Notes under the pieces: generated by a model
What the model was told of the DNA's origin: nothing
Databases searched by the model: none
What the model saw: only the letters and a program-made list of their open reading frames with translations
From: Pannonibacter sp. XCT-53
GTDB taxonomy: Bacteria; Pseudomonadota; Alphaproteobacteria; Rhizobiales; Stappiaceae
Direction: 5' to 3'
Assembly: GCF_009915765.1 (NCBI RefSeq)
Contig: NZ_JAABLQ010000001.1
Coordinates: 124,001-188,000 of the forward strand
Length of the DNA: 64,000 nt
Position numbers and translations under genes: made by a program
Shown here: one piece after another, positions 7,927-16,516 of the stretch
How positions within the stretch are numbered: position 1 is the first letter of the stretch
How the letters are laid out: the number at the start of each line of letters is the position of its first letter

Positions 7927-8772
7927 CTAGCCTTTGAGACCGGTCATGGTGATGCCCTCGATGAAGCGTCGCTGGGCAAACAGGAAGGCGATGACGAGCG
8001 GGGCGGTGACGAGCAGGGCGGCGGCCATCAGCGCGCCGTAGTCCTCGCCGGCCTCGACACTGCGGAAGGCGAGAATGCCCATGGCCGGGGTGTAGAGGTC
8101 GCCCTTCTGCACCACCACCAGCGGCCAGAACAGGTCGTTCCAGTGCGCCACCACGGAGAAGATCGCGAAGGCTGTGGCAGCCGGCCAGGCGTTGGGCAGG
8201 ATCACGCGCCAGACGATGGAGAACTCGCCCATGCCGTCGATCCGCGCCGCGTTGATCAGGTCATCGGGCAGCGCGCGGAAGAACTGGCGGAACAGGAAGA
8301 TCGCAAACACCGAACAGACGAACGGGGCGATCAGCGCGGTGTAGGTGTCGAGCAGGCCCGTGGTGGCAAAGCCGATGTAGAGCGGCAGCGCCGTCGTCTG
8401 GTAGGGCACCAGCAGGCCCAGCATGACGAAGCCGAAGACGATGTCGCGGCCGGGGAAGTTCAGCTTGGCCAGCGCATAGGCGGCCGGCACGGCAAACAGG
8501 ATCTGGAACACCAGGATGCCGAAGCAGACGATCAGGCCGTTGAGGATGTAGGTGCCGACCGGCACCCGCTCCAGCACCTTGCCGTAATTCTCGATCAGGG
8601 CCAGCTCGTTCGGGATGAGATCCAGCGACGCGGCAAAGACCTCGCTCTGCGGCTTCATCGACACCGAGATCATCCAGAGATAGGGCGCCAGCGCGATGAA
8701 GGCTGCCAGCCCCAGCAGTGCCAGGCGCGGCAGGTCGGCGGTCAGGGACCGCGTTGCGTTCGGTTCAGCCAT
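7927..8772 (-). CDS. ABC transporter permease, MalG/UgpE type
   Basis: A 281-residue inner-membrane permease with about six membrane helices. Near the C-terminal third it carries the EAA loop (AARIDGMGEFSIVWRVILPN) that docks on the ATPase. The end, RRFIEGITMTGLKG, is the classical MalG-family C-terminus. Its start overlaps the end of the other permease gene by 8 bases, implying translational coupling. It forms the translocation pore with the MalF-type partner. Confidence 0.92.
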   Translation of the reverse strand: MAEPNATRSLTADLPRLALLGLAAFIALAPYLWMISVSMKPQSEVFAASLDLIPNELALIENYGKVLERVPVGTYILNGLIVCFGILVFQILFAVPAAYALAKLNFPGRDIVFGFVMLGLLVPYQTTALPLYIGFATTGLLDTYTALIAPFVCSVFAIFLFRQFFRALPDDLINAARIDGMGEFSIVWRVILPNAWPAATAFAIFSVVAHWNDLFWPLVVVQKGDLYTPAMGILAFRSVEAGEDYGALMAAALLVTAPLVIAFLFAQRRFIEGITMTGLKG

Positions 8773-9706
8773 AATGCACCCGCCGGTCGATGAGCCGCGT
8801 CTGGACCAGCATCAGCGCCAGCACGATGGCGAGGAACACCAGCGTCACGGCGGCCGAGTAGCCGAAGCGGAAATAGTGGAAGGCTTCCTGATAGATCGTG
8901 CGCAGCAGCACCTCGGACGCGTTGTTCGGTCCGCCCTGCGTCAGGGTCTGCACCGTGTCGAACACGCGGATCGCCCGGGTCATGGTGATGATGAGCACGA
9001 AGAGAAGCGTCGGCCCCAGCATCGGCCAGGTCACCAGCCAGAATTTCGACCAGCCGCTGCGCACACCGTCGATTTCGGCGGCGGCATAAAGATCGCGCGG
9101 GATCGCGGTCAGTCCGGCGAGGAACAGCACCAGGTTGAAGCCGACGTTTTCCCAGACGCCGATGAAGCCCAGCGACACGAGCACCCATTCGGAGGCACCC
9201 AGCCAGTTGGGCGTGCCGAGGCCGAGATCGCGCAGCACCGCGTTCAGCGGTCCGATTGAGGGATGCAGCAGATACTGCCAGGCCGTGGCCATGGCCACCG
9301 TCAGCGACACGACCGGCAGGAAGAACACGGCCCGGAAGAAAGCCCGCCCGCGCGCGCCGGCCTCGATCAGCACGGCCAGCAGCAGCGCGATGCCGATCGA
9401 CAGCGGCACCACGAACAGCGAATAGACGAGCGTGTTGCGGATCGAGGCGCCGAAGGTCCGGTCGCCCAGCATCTCGGCAAAGTTGTCGAGGCCGATGAAG
9501 CGGAAGCCAGGGGCACCGAATTCATAGTCGGTGAAGGCCAGCGCCAGAACGGCAACGAGCGGCAAGAGGATCATCAGCACATAGGTGACGATGGCCGGCA
9601 GCATCAGCATCCAGGCGACGAGGATGGTGCCGAAGCCGCGCGTCTGCCGCGCGGCGACACCCTCGCGCGGCACGGCCGGACCGGAGGTCAGCGCAAGGTC
9701 AGCCAT
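8765..9706 (-). CDS. ABC transporter permease, MalF/UgpA type
   Basis: A 313-residue permease with six predicted helices. The first follows a 25-residue cytoplasmic tail (AWMLMLPAIVTYVLMILLPL); LFVVPLSIGIALLLAVLIEA follows. The EAA loop is AAEIDGVRSGWSKFWLVTWP, and GGPNNASEVLLRTIY is the usual MalF-class periplasmic segment. It overlaps the ATPase gene upstream by 8 bases and the second permease gene downstream by 8 bases, so three proteins of one importer are tightly coupled. Confidence 0.92.
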   Translation of the reverse strand: MADLALTSGPAVPREGVAARQTRGFGTILVAWMLMLPAIVTYVLMILLPLVAVLALAFTDYEFGAPGFRFIGLDNFAEMLGDRTFGASIRNTLVYSLFVVPLSIGIALLLAVLIEAGARGRAFFRAVFFLPVVSLTVAMATAWQYLLHPSIGPLNAVLRDLGLGTPNWLGASEWVLVSLGFIGVWENVGFNLVLFLAGLTAIPRDLYAAAEIDGVRSGWSKFWLVTWPMLGPTLLFVLIITMTRAIRVFDTVQTLTQGGPNNASEVLLRTIYQEAFHYFRFGYSAAVTLVFLAIVLALMLVQTRLIDRRVHYG

Positions 9707-10859
9707 TCACCGCCTCCCGGTTCACCGGCGTGGTGGCCACGTCGTCCGAGGGCGCGCAGGCGAGGCGCTCGTTGCTGGTCGCAAACAGCATCGCCCGGTC
9801 CGGGCGCAGTGCCAGCCTAACCGGCTGGCCGAGGCCGAGATGCGCCCGGTCCGACGGGGCGACGCGGGCGATCACCAGCTCGCCGCCGCCAAGCCTTGCA
9901 TGCAGCAGGACGCTTTCGCCCAGGAATTCAACGTGTTCGACGGTTCCGGCAAGTCCCTCGGACCCCAGTGTCAGGTCTTCCGGGCGGATGGTGAGGACAA
10001 CGGGCCCGCGCGCCGGCGACACCAGCCCGACCGGCTGGCCCTGTACCTCAACGACGCCGGATGCGGTCACGTCAGCTGAAATCTGGTTGATCGCCGGCGA
10101 ACCGATGAAACGCGCAACGCGCAGATCAACCGGATTTGCGTAAATCTCTTCCGGGGTCGCCACCTGCAGCAGCTCGCCTTGCATCATCACCGCAATGCGG
10201 TCCGACATGGTCATGGCTTCGGACTGGTCATGGGTGACATAGACCGTCGAAGCGCCGACACGGCGATGCAGCGCGACGATCTCGGTCCTTGTGGTCACGC
10301 GCAGCGCCGCGTCCAGGTTCGACAGCGGCTCGTCCATCAGGAAGGCGCTGGGCTTGCGCACGATGGCGCGGCCGAGGGCGACGCGCTGGCGCTGGCCGCC
10401 GGAGAGCTGCGCCGGCTTGCGGTCCATCAGCCCGTCGATGGCCAGCAGCTCCGCCGCGCGGGTGACGTCCGTCTGGATGTCTGCCCGCTTGGTCTTGGCC
10501 GAGGGCAGGATGTAGCCGGCAAAGGGCAGGCGCTCAGCTGTCGTCAGACGGCGCATCACCAGTGGCACGGCCATGTTCTGGCGCACGGTCAGGTGCGGAT
10601 AGAGCGCGTAATTCTGGAACACCATCGCCACGTCGCGGTCGGCGGCGCGCAGACGGGTCACCTGCCGCGCGCTGATCGACACCTCGCCGGATGTGACCGT
10701 CTCCAGCCCGGCAATGATCCGCATCAAGGTGGTCTTGCCGCAGCCCGACGGGCCGACCAGCGACACGAATTCTCCCTCCGCGACGCTCAGCGACACCCCG
10801 CGCAGGACCTTCGTGTCCCCGAAGGACTTCGTAACATTCTCGACAACGATCCCGGCCAT
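9699..10859 (-). CDS. ugpC: ABC transporter ATP-binding protein, UgpC/MalK type
   Basis: A 386-residue ATPase. Walker A GPSGCGKTT (about residues 37-45), Q-loop MVFQNYALYPHLTVRQNM, signature LSGGQRQRVALGRA, Walker B FLMDEPLSNLD and H-loop YVTHDQSEAM are all present. A C-terminal TOBE regulatory domain follows (from about residue 240). There is an unusual insertion after the Q-loop (TTAERLPFAGYILPSAKTKR), longer than in standard MalK. It is the first gene of the importer operon; the gap to the regulator gene is 145 bp. The symbol is by family: it could equally energise a sugar importer. Confidence 0.9.
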   Translation of the reverse strand: MAGIVVENVTKSFGDTKVLRGVSLSVAEGEFVSLVGPSGCGKTTLMRIIAGLETVTSGEVSISARQVTRLRAADRDVAMVFQNYALYPHLTVRQNMAVPLVMRRLTTAERLPFAGYILPSAKTKRADIQTDVTRAAELLAIDGLMDRKPAQLSGGQRQRVALGRAIVRKPSAFLMDEPLSNLDAALRVTTRTEIVALHRRVGASTVYVTHDQSEAMTMSDRIAVMMQGELLQVATPEEIYANPVDLRVARFIGSPAINQISADVTASGVVEVQGQPVGLVSPARGPVVLTIRPEDLTLGSEGLAGTVEHVEFLGESVLLHARLGGGELVIARVAPSDRAHLGLGQPVRLALRPDRAMLFATSNERLACAPSDDVATTPVNREAVNG

Positions 10860-11004
10860 GGCCCCGCTTCCCCGCGTTCAGACGCGGGGCCTTCATACGG
10901 AGCTTCAATGACGGGCGTGCATCGCGATTGTTGCGAAACGATGAAGGCCGGCGGCCCTGCAAACCTGCGGTTGCTCGCCGGTTCGAGGATTCAGGCCGGT
11001 TCGG

Positions 11005-11694
11005 TCAGGGCTCCAGGCCGGCGCAGCGGGCGGTGTTGCGGATATGGGTTTCCATTTCCCGGCGAGCTGCGGTTGCATCGCCAGCCCGAAGGGCCGCGAT
11101 GATGCGCCTGTGCTCGGCAATGGATTCGCGCATGCGCTCCGGGTCGGTGATCGGGATCGGCTGGCGCTGGGTTTCGGTGATCTGCTGGCGCACATTCTGG
11201 TAAAGCGCCCGCAGCATCGTGTTGCTGCAGGCCGAGACGATGATGCCGTGGAAGGCGAGATCCGCCTCCACGTTGGCCAGAAGATCCTGGCGCGCCCAGC
11301 AGTCCTCCATCTGGCGCGTCGCCTCTTCCATCTGCTCCAGCTGCGTCTGGGCCACACGCCCTGCAGCCAGCGCCGCGATCTGGCCTTCCAGCATCAGCCG
11401 CGTCTGGAACACGTCGAACACCGAATAGCTGTCGGCGTAGCGCCAGGGGGCCATCGCGCCGCCGGCGCCGGCTCCGGCGCCCGTGACGAAGGTGCCGCGG
11501 CCGGGTTCCGTCTTGATCAGCCCGAGGGTTTCCAGCGTCAGGAGGGCTTCGCGCAGGGAGGCACGGCTGACCCGGAACTTCTGGGAGAATGCGCGTTGCG
11601 ACGGGATCTTCTCGCCCGGCTTCAGCACGCCGGTCTGGATCATCGTCTGGATCTCGCGTGCCACCGACTGCGGCAGCAGGGTCTTGGTGAGCAT
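11005..11694 (-). CDS. GntR-family transcriptional regulator, FadR/FCD subfamily
   Basis: A 229-residue regulator. The start at 11694 has GGAGGA nine bases upstream; a longer in-frame reading lacks such a site. The N-terminal winged helix contains GEKIPSQRAFSQKFRVSRAS, LREALLTLETLGLI and the wing GRGTFV. The C-terminal all-helical FCD ligand domain has metal-site histidines in DLAFHGIIVSACSN and MRESIAEHRRIIAAL. It sits between the importer operon and the divergent PLP-enzyme/ligase operon; a perfect TGGT-N3-ACCA palindrome upstream is its probable operator. It probably responds to the imported compound or a breakdown product. Confidence 0.9.
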   Translation of the reverse strand: MLTKTLLPQSVAREIQTMIQTGVLKPGEKIPSQRAFSQKFRVSRASLREALLTLETLGLIKTEPGRGTFVTGAGAGAGGAMAPWRYADSYSVFDVFQTRLMLEGQIAALAAGRVAQTQLEQMEEATRQMEDCWARQDLLANVEADLAFHGIIVSACSNTMLRALYQNVRQQITETQRQPIPITDPERMRESIAEHRRIIAALRAGDATAARREMETHIRNTARCAGLEP

Positions 11695-11807
11695 TCCGGC
11701 CTGTCCTCCCTGCATCGACCCCGCGCAGGACACGCCGGCCGCCGATGCCTTTCCGTTATTTGCACGATCTGTCTTGCGAAGGCAAAGCGTCCGTGTTTCT
11801 CTGGACT

Positions 11808-11824
11808 AACTGGTCTGACCAGTT
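11808..11824. promoter_or_regulatory. FadR-type operator (17-bp perfect palindrome)
   Basis: AACTGGTC-T-GACCAGTT is a perfect dyad centred on 11816. Its core TGGT-CTG-ACCA matches the TnGTnnnACnA form bound by FCD-subfamily GntR regulators. It lies in the 222-bp divergent gap between the GntR gene (start 11694) and the class V PLP enzyme gene (start 11917), about 93 bp before the latter. It probably controls both directions. Confidence 0.75.
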
Positions 11825-11916
11825 CTTGACCGGGTTTCGTCCTCGTTCGGACCAGAGGCAGGCAGAGCACGGTCCAGCGTCCGAACACCCGAGACTGCCC
11901 CCCTGGAGGAACCGGA

Positions 11917-13179
11917 ATGCCCTCTTCGCTTGCCCTGGACGTGGATCATGTCCGCAGCCAGTTCCCCGGCCTGTCGCGTGGCTGGACCTTCTTCGACAAT
12001 GCCGGCGGCTCGCAGATCTGCGCCCCGGCGCTGGCGCGGATCAACACCTTCCTGACCGAGAAGAACGTCCAGATCGGCGGCACCTACGAGGTTTCGCTCG
12101 CCGCGGCTGCCGCCATGCTGGAAGCCCGCACCGCAGCGATGCATCTGGTCAACGCCCGCCGGCCGGAAGAGATCGTCTTTGGTGCCTCCACCACGCAATT
12201 GCTGCAGAATCTTGCAAAGGCGATGCAGGGCCAGCTCCAGCCCGGCGACGAGATCATCGTCACCGTCAGCGACCACGAATCCAACATCGGTCCCTGGGAC
12301 CGGCTGCAGGCTGCCGGGGTCGTCGTGCGGTTCTGGCCGCTCAACAAGGACACGTTCACGCTGGACCTTGCCGATCTCGCGCCCCTGATGAGCGCGCGCA
12401 CGAAGATGGTCTGCGTCACCCACGTGTCCAACATCCTCGGCCACATCAATCCGGTACGCGAGATCGCCGATTTCGTCCACGCGCGCGGCGCGCTGCTCTG
12501 CGTCGATGCGGTTGCCTATGCGCCGCACCGGCTGGTCGACGTGCAGGCTTGCGATGCCGACTACTATGTCTTCAGCCTCTACAAGACCTACGGCCCGCAT
12601 TACGCCATGATGTATGGCCGCTATGAACTGCTGGAAGGGCTCGACACGCTCTATCACTACTTCTACGCCAGGGACAAAGTGCCGGCGAAGCTGGAGCCGG
12701 GCAACGCCTGCTACGAACTCGCCTATTCGGTCTGCGGCATTGTCGATTACCTCAGCGAGGTCGGCCGCCGCGCCGGGGCAAGCGGCGACACGCGCAGCCT
12801 GATCACGGCCGCCTTTGCCGCCATCACGGCCCAGGAGAATGCGCTCACCGACCGGCTGCTTGCCTGGCTCGGGGCGCGCAACGACTGCCGCATCATCGGC
12901 AAGCGCTCCAATGCCGACGGCACCCGCATCCCGACCATTGCCTTCCGCTTCGACGGCCGCGATTCCGGCGAGGTCTGCCGCGCCATGGACCACGAGAAGA
13001 TCGCCATCCGCCACGGCGACTTCCACTCCCGCCGCCTTGCCGAATATCTTGGCGAGACCGGGGAGGGCGGCATGGTCCGTGTCTCCATGGTCCATTACAA
13101 CAGGCTCGAGGAGGTCGATCACCTGACCGCCGCCTTCGAGCGCATCCTCGGCGCCGCCACCGCCTCCACGGCGGCCTGA
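11917..13179 (+). CDS. Class V aminotransferase / cysteine desulfurase-like PLP enzyme
   Basis: A 420-residue fold-type I PLP enzyme. GGAGGA precedes the ATG. Features: N-terminal FFDNAGGSQ, VTVSDHESNIGPW (the His-Glu-x-Asn motif next to the cofactor), VDAVAYAPH (Asp binding the pyridine nitrogen) and FSLYKTYGPH, in which the Lys is the predicted Schiff-base residue. It resembles the group annotated as cysteine desulfurase-like rather than true IscS/SufS; no Fe-S cluster genes are nearby. First gene of a three-gene operon with an aminotransferase and a glutamine-synthetase-like ligase, which points to amine or amino-acid catabolism instead of sulfur mobilisation. Confidence 0.8.
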   Translation: MPSSLALDVDHVRSQFPGLSRGWTFFDNAGGSQICAPALARINTFLTEKNVQIGGTYEVSLAAAAAMLEARTAAMHLVNARRPEEIVFGASTTQLLQNLAKAMQGQLQPGDEIIVTVSDHESNIGPWDRLQAAGVVVRFWPLNKDTFTLDLADLAPLMSARTKMVCVTHVSNILGHINPVREIADFVHARGALLCVDAVAYAPHRLVDVQACDADYYVFSLYKTYGPHYAMMYGRYELLEGLDTLYHYFYARDKVPAKLEPGNACYELAYSVCGIVDYLSEVGRRAGASGDTRSLITAAFAAITAQENALTDRLLAWLGARNDCRIIGKRSNADGTRIPTIAFRFDGRDSGEVCRAMDHEKIAIRHGDFHSRRLAEYLGETGEGGMVRVSMVHYNRLEEVDHLTAAFERILGAATASTAA

Positions 13180-13393
13180 CGGTCGCGTCATATCCCCGAC
13201 GGCCCGGATTCCGTCGCCTCGGCCGGGCCCCGCCCCCTCTCCCCGATTGAGGGGGGACTGGGGGGAGCAAGCTTCGCCCTCCGGCAGCCCCTTCCACACC
13301 GCATGGGGCTTGGCTAACATCCGGCCCGACCTGATTTGGCGTACGGGCAGGTGGCTGGAGGCTGCCGCTGCGCGTGAGGGACAGAAGGGGATC

Positions 13394-14767
13394 ATGGCCA
13401 ACAGTCCGGAGAAGATCGGCGGCGTGCCCGCCGGGCGTATCGAGGCAATCCGCCAGCGCGAGGCGGAGGTGTTTGCGGCCCGGCGGCCGAAGACCATGGC
13501 AGCGCTTGCCTCGGGGGCCGAGGCCTTCCTTGGCGGCGTGCCGATGCTGTGGATGCGCGACTGGCCGCAGCCGTTCCCGATGCTGGTTTCCGAGGCGCGG
13601 GGCGCGCTGATCACCGACATCGACGGCAACACGCTCGACGACTTCTGCCTTGGCGACACCGGCTCGATGTTCGGCCATTCGCCCGCGCCGGTGGCCGAGG
13701 CCATCGCGGCGCAGGCGGCGCGGGGTCTCACCTACATGCTGCCGACGCCGGATGCGCTGGAGGTCGGCCGGCTCCTGCGCGAGATGTTCGGTCCCTTCGT
13801 CTGGCAGATCGCCACCACCGCCTCGGATGCCAACCGCTTTGCCCTGCGCGCGGCCCGTGCCGTCACGGGCAAGCCGAAGATCCTCTTCTTCGCCGCCTGC
13901 TACCATGGTGCGGTCGATGACGCGATGGTGCGCGAGGTGGACGGCAAGACTGTCGCCCGACCCGGGCTGGTCGGCCAGGTGGTGGATCTCGGCGTGACGT
14001 CCCGCGTTGCCGAGTTCAACGATCTCGCCGGGGTGGAAGCGGCCCTGGCGCATGGGGATGTGGCGGCCGTCATCACCGAGCCGGTGATGACCAATTCCTG
14101 CATGGTGCTGCCCGATCCGGGTTTCCACGAGGGGCTCAGGGCGCTCACCCGCAAGCATGGCGCGCTGCTCATCATCGACGAGACGCACACCGTCTCCTCC
14201 GGCCTTGGCGGCTACACGCGCACGCACGGGCTGGAGCCCGACATGTTCGTGCTGGGCAAGCCGGTGGCCGGTGGCCTGCCGGCCGCCGTCTGGGGCATGA
14301 GCGAGGCGGTCGCCGCGCGCTACCGCGCCTATGACGCGGCGCGGCCGGCCGGCTTCTCGGGGATCGGCACGACGCTCTCGGCCAATCCGCTGCAGTTCGC
14401 GGCCATGCGGGCAACCCTGTCCGAGGTGATGACGGCCGCGAACTATGCCCACATGGAGGCTGGGGCCGCGCGGCTGGCGAGCGGTCTGGCCGATGCGATC
14501 CAGCGTCACGGGGCGCCCTGGCATGTGGTGCGGGTTGGCGCGCGGGTGGAGTTCATCTGCCAGGAAACGCCGCTGCGCAATGGCAGCGAGAGTTACACCG
14601 CGCACAAGCCGGCGCTGGAACAGGCGCTGCATTCGGCCCTTGTCAACCGCGGATGCCTGATCGCGCCGTTCCACAACATGATGCTGGTCAGCCCGGCAAC
14701 CACCGATGCGCAGATCGACCGGCTTGTCGCCGCGTTCGATGCGATCACGGCGGAGATGATGGCATGA
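13394..14767 (+). CDS. Class III aminotransferase, glutamate-1-semialdehyde aminomutase-like
   Basis: A 457-residue PLP enzyme. The ATG at 13394 follows AGAAGGGG. Motifs: GDTGSMFGHSP near the N-terminus (as in GSA aminomutases), ACYHGAVDD, LLIIDETHTVSSGLGGYTR (Asp binding the pyridine nitrogen) and VLGKPVAGGLPAAVWG with the Schiff-base Lys. The TTxSDANRFALRAAR segment is typical of the HemL-like subgroup of class III enzymes acting on beta-amino acids or amines. Its stop overlaps the next start (ATGA). The 214-bp gap upstream contains G/C-rich runs but no clear second promoter. Probably acts on the same substrate as its operon partners. Confidence 0.85.
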   Translation: MANSPEKIGGVPAGRIEAIRQREAEVFAARRPKTMAALASGAEAFLGGVPMLWMRDWPQPFPMLVSEARGALITDIDGNTLDDFCLGDTGSMFGHSPAPVAEAIAAQAARGLTYMLPTPDALEVGRLLREMFGPFVWQIATTASDANRFALRAARAVTGKPKILFFAACYHGAVDDAMVREVDGKTVARPGLVGQVVDLGVTSRVAEFNDLAGVEAALAHGDVAAVITEPVMTNSCMVLPDPGFHEGLRALTRKHGALLIIDETHTVSSGLGGYTRTHGLEPDMFVLGKPVAGGLPAAVWGMSEAVAARYRAYDAARPAGFSGIGTTLSANPLQFAAMRATLSEVMTAANYAHMEAGAARLASGLADAIQRHGAPWHVVRVGARVEFICQETPLRNGSESYTAHKPALEQALHSALVNRGCLIAPFHNMMLVSPATTDAQIDRLVAAFDAITAEMMA

Positions 14768-16221
14768 CTGCCCCCACGGATTTCCCTCAGGGCCAATCGT
14801 CTCAGGGCCAATCCCCTCAGGGCGCATCCCCGTCCGGCGCGACGCTGGCCGAGGTCGAGTCCTTCCTCTTTGCCCATCCGGAGATCGAGGCCTTCGATCT
14901 GGTGCTGACCGATTGCAACGGCGTCGGCCGGGGCAAGATCATCCGCCGGCACGAGCTGCTGCCGATCTACAAGTCGGGCCGCCACCTGCCGGTCTCCATT
15001 CTCGGGCTCGACATCTGCGGCGAGGATGTGGACGAGACCGGCCTCGTCTGGGACCAGGGCGACGGCGACATGCGCGCCTGGCCCGTTCCCGGCAGTCTCG
15101 TTGCCCTTGCCGGCACCAATCCGCCGCGCGGCGAGGTGCTGCTGTCGCTCTACACGCTCGACGGCAAGCCGATGACCTCCGACCCCCGCCACGCGCTGGC
15201 GGCCCAGGTCGAGGCGCTGGCGGCTGAAGGGCTGCATCCGGCCGGGGCCTTCGAGCTGGAATTCTTCCTGCTTGCGCGCGAGCGCGGGCCCGACGGCAAG
15301 GTCCAGCCGGCGGCGGCCGTGCTGGATGGCCGGCCGGCCAGTGCCACGGAGGTCTATTCCGTCGACGCCCTGATCGGCATGGAGCCGCTGTTTGCCGAGA
15401 TCTATGCCGCAGCGGCCAAGGCCGGCATCAAGGCGGAGACGGTCATTTCCGAATATGCGCCGGGGCAGTACGAGCTGACCCTGCATTACCGCACCGACGT
15501 GCTGAAGGCGGCCGATGACCTGATCCGGCTGAAGCGCATTGTCCGCCTGGCAGCGCGGCGGCACGGCATCATTGCCTGTTTCATGGCCAAGCCCTTCGGC
15601 GACAAGGCCGGATCGGGCATGCATTTCCATGTCTCGCTGGCGGACGGGCAGGGCCGCAATGTCTTCGCCGAGGCCAGCGAGGGCGCATGGAGCGAGCGGC
15701 TGCTGCATGCCATCGGCGGCCTGCGCGCCACCATGGCCGATGCGATGCTGGTGTTTGCGCCCCATGCCAACAGCTGGCGCCGCTTCTCCAGCCAGTCCTA
15801 CGCGCCGGTTTCCACCAGCTGGGGCGTCAACAACCGCTCGGTTGCCCTGCGCGTGCCGGCAGGCGCGGCGTCCGCCCGGCGCATCGAGCATCGGCCCTCC
15901 GGCGTCGATGCCAATCCCTATCTCGTTGCCACCGCCGTGCTGGCCGGCATCCGCCATGGCCTGCGCAACCAGATCGATCCGGGGCCGGAGACCACCGGCA
16001 ACGGCTATGACACCGTCTCCTCGACGGTGCACAGTTCCTCCGCCGCCATGCCGCGCGACTGGCGCGCGGCGATCGAGGTGGCGAAGGCGTCCACCTTCCT
16101 GCGCGAGGCGCTGGGCGAGGATCTGCATCGCACCTTCACCGCCATCAAGTCGGCCGAGTACGCGCGCGTTGCCCGCACGATCCCCGACATCGACTACGAG
16201 CTCTATCTGGAGCGCGTCTGA
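14764..16221 (+). CDS. Glutamine synthetase-like ligase (gamma-glutamyl amine ligase type)
   Basis: A 485-residue GlnA-family protein that starts at the ATG overlapping the previous stop. The N-terminus is an unusual low-complexity stretch of repeated Gln-Gly-Gln-Ser units from a roughly 15-bp DNA repeat. The beta-grasp domain has DCNGVGRGKIIRR; the catalytic domain shows AFELEFFLL (metal glutamates), SEYAPGQYELTLHY, GSGMHFHVSL (His metal ligand), NSWRRF and RIEHRPSGVDANPYL. These match PuuA/IpuC-like gamma-glutamyl-amine ligases and GlnA3/4-type proteins rather than nitrogen-assimilation GlnA: the adenylylation-site region is absent. Context suggests ATP-dependent gamma-glutamylation of an amine for degradation. 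Confidence 0.82.
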   Translation: MTAPTDFPQGQSSQGQSPQGASPSGATLAEVESFLFAHPEIEAFDLVLTDCNGVGRGKIIRRHELLPIYKSGRHLPVSILGLDICGEDVDETGLVWDQGDGDMRAWPVPGSLVALAGTNPPRGEVLLSLYTLDGKPMTSDPRHALAAQVEALAAEGLHPAGAFELEFFLLARERGPDGKVQPAAAVLDGRPASATEVYSVDALIGMEPLFAEIYAAAAKAGIKAETVISEYAPGQYELTLHYRTDVLKAADDLIRLKRIVRLAARRHGIIACFMAKPFGDKAGSGMHFHVSLADGQGRNVFAEASEGAWSERLLHAIGGLRATMADAMLVFAPHANSWRRFSSQSYAPVSTSWGVNNRSVALRVPAGAASARRIEHRPSGVDANPYLVATAVLAGIRHGLRNQIDPGPETTGNGYDTVSSTVHSSSAAMPRDWRAAIEVAKASTFLREALGEDLHRTFTAIKSAEYARVARTIPDIDYELYLERV

Positions 16222-16256
16222 CCGGCGGGACTCACTAAGCCGGATAACGGCGGCGC

Positions 16257-16277
16257 AGGCGCACGGTCTGCGCCTTT
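16257..16277 (+). terminator. Rho-independent-type terminator
   Basis: AGGCGCA (16257-16263) pairs with TGCGCCT (16269-16275) across a 5-base loop, followed by a short T run. It lies 36 bases after the ligase stop codon and ends the three-gene operon. Confidence 0.55.
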
Positions 16278-16427
16278 CCGTTGAATGTCCGACCCTTCCT
16301 GCACCCCGGGCGTGCGGGAGTCCGGGCTGTTTTTGTCCGGTCATGCAATAAATTTCACGTACTGATATTTTTTCAGAATGTTGTTGCCGGGCCATTTTCT
16401 CCGACCTAGGTTGGGCTTGCGAATTTT

Positions 16428-16456
16428 CTTGCGGGGTTGGAAATTTATCCCGCAAG
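16428..16456 (+). promoter_or_regulatory. Inverted repeat in the leader of the sugar-importer operon
   Basis: CTTGCGGG (16428-16435) and its complement CCCGCAAG (16449-16456) flank a 13-base AT-rich centre, 60 bp upstream of the binding-protein ATG. An AT-rich stretch at about 16345-16380 upstream, unusual for this genome, probably contains the promoter. The dyad could be an operator for the operon's SorC regulator or a leader hairpin. It lies in the 295-bp gap 16222-16516, where I see no other feature except the terminator. Confidence 0.4.
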
Positions 16457-16516
16457 GGGGAGGGTTCGCATCAGGATCCAGGCGGTGTGGAGACCGCTTG
16501 CCTTTGGGAGGAGCAT

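Noticed and set aside
11917..13179. Class V PLP enzyme as a defence-related (Dnd/Ssp) cysteine desulfurase
   Set aside because: No dnd, ssp or Fe-S genes are nearby; it lies in a catabolic operon with an aminotransferase and a ligase.
12893..14827. A 644-codon minus-strand open frame over the class III aminotransferase
   Set aside because: Shadow of a gene with clear PLP motifs; no domain or start signal.
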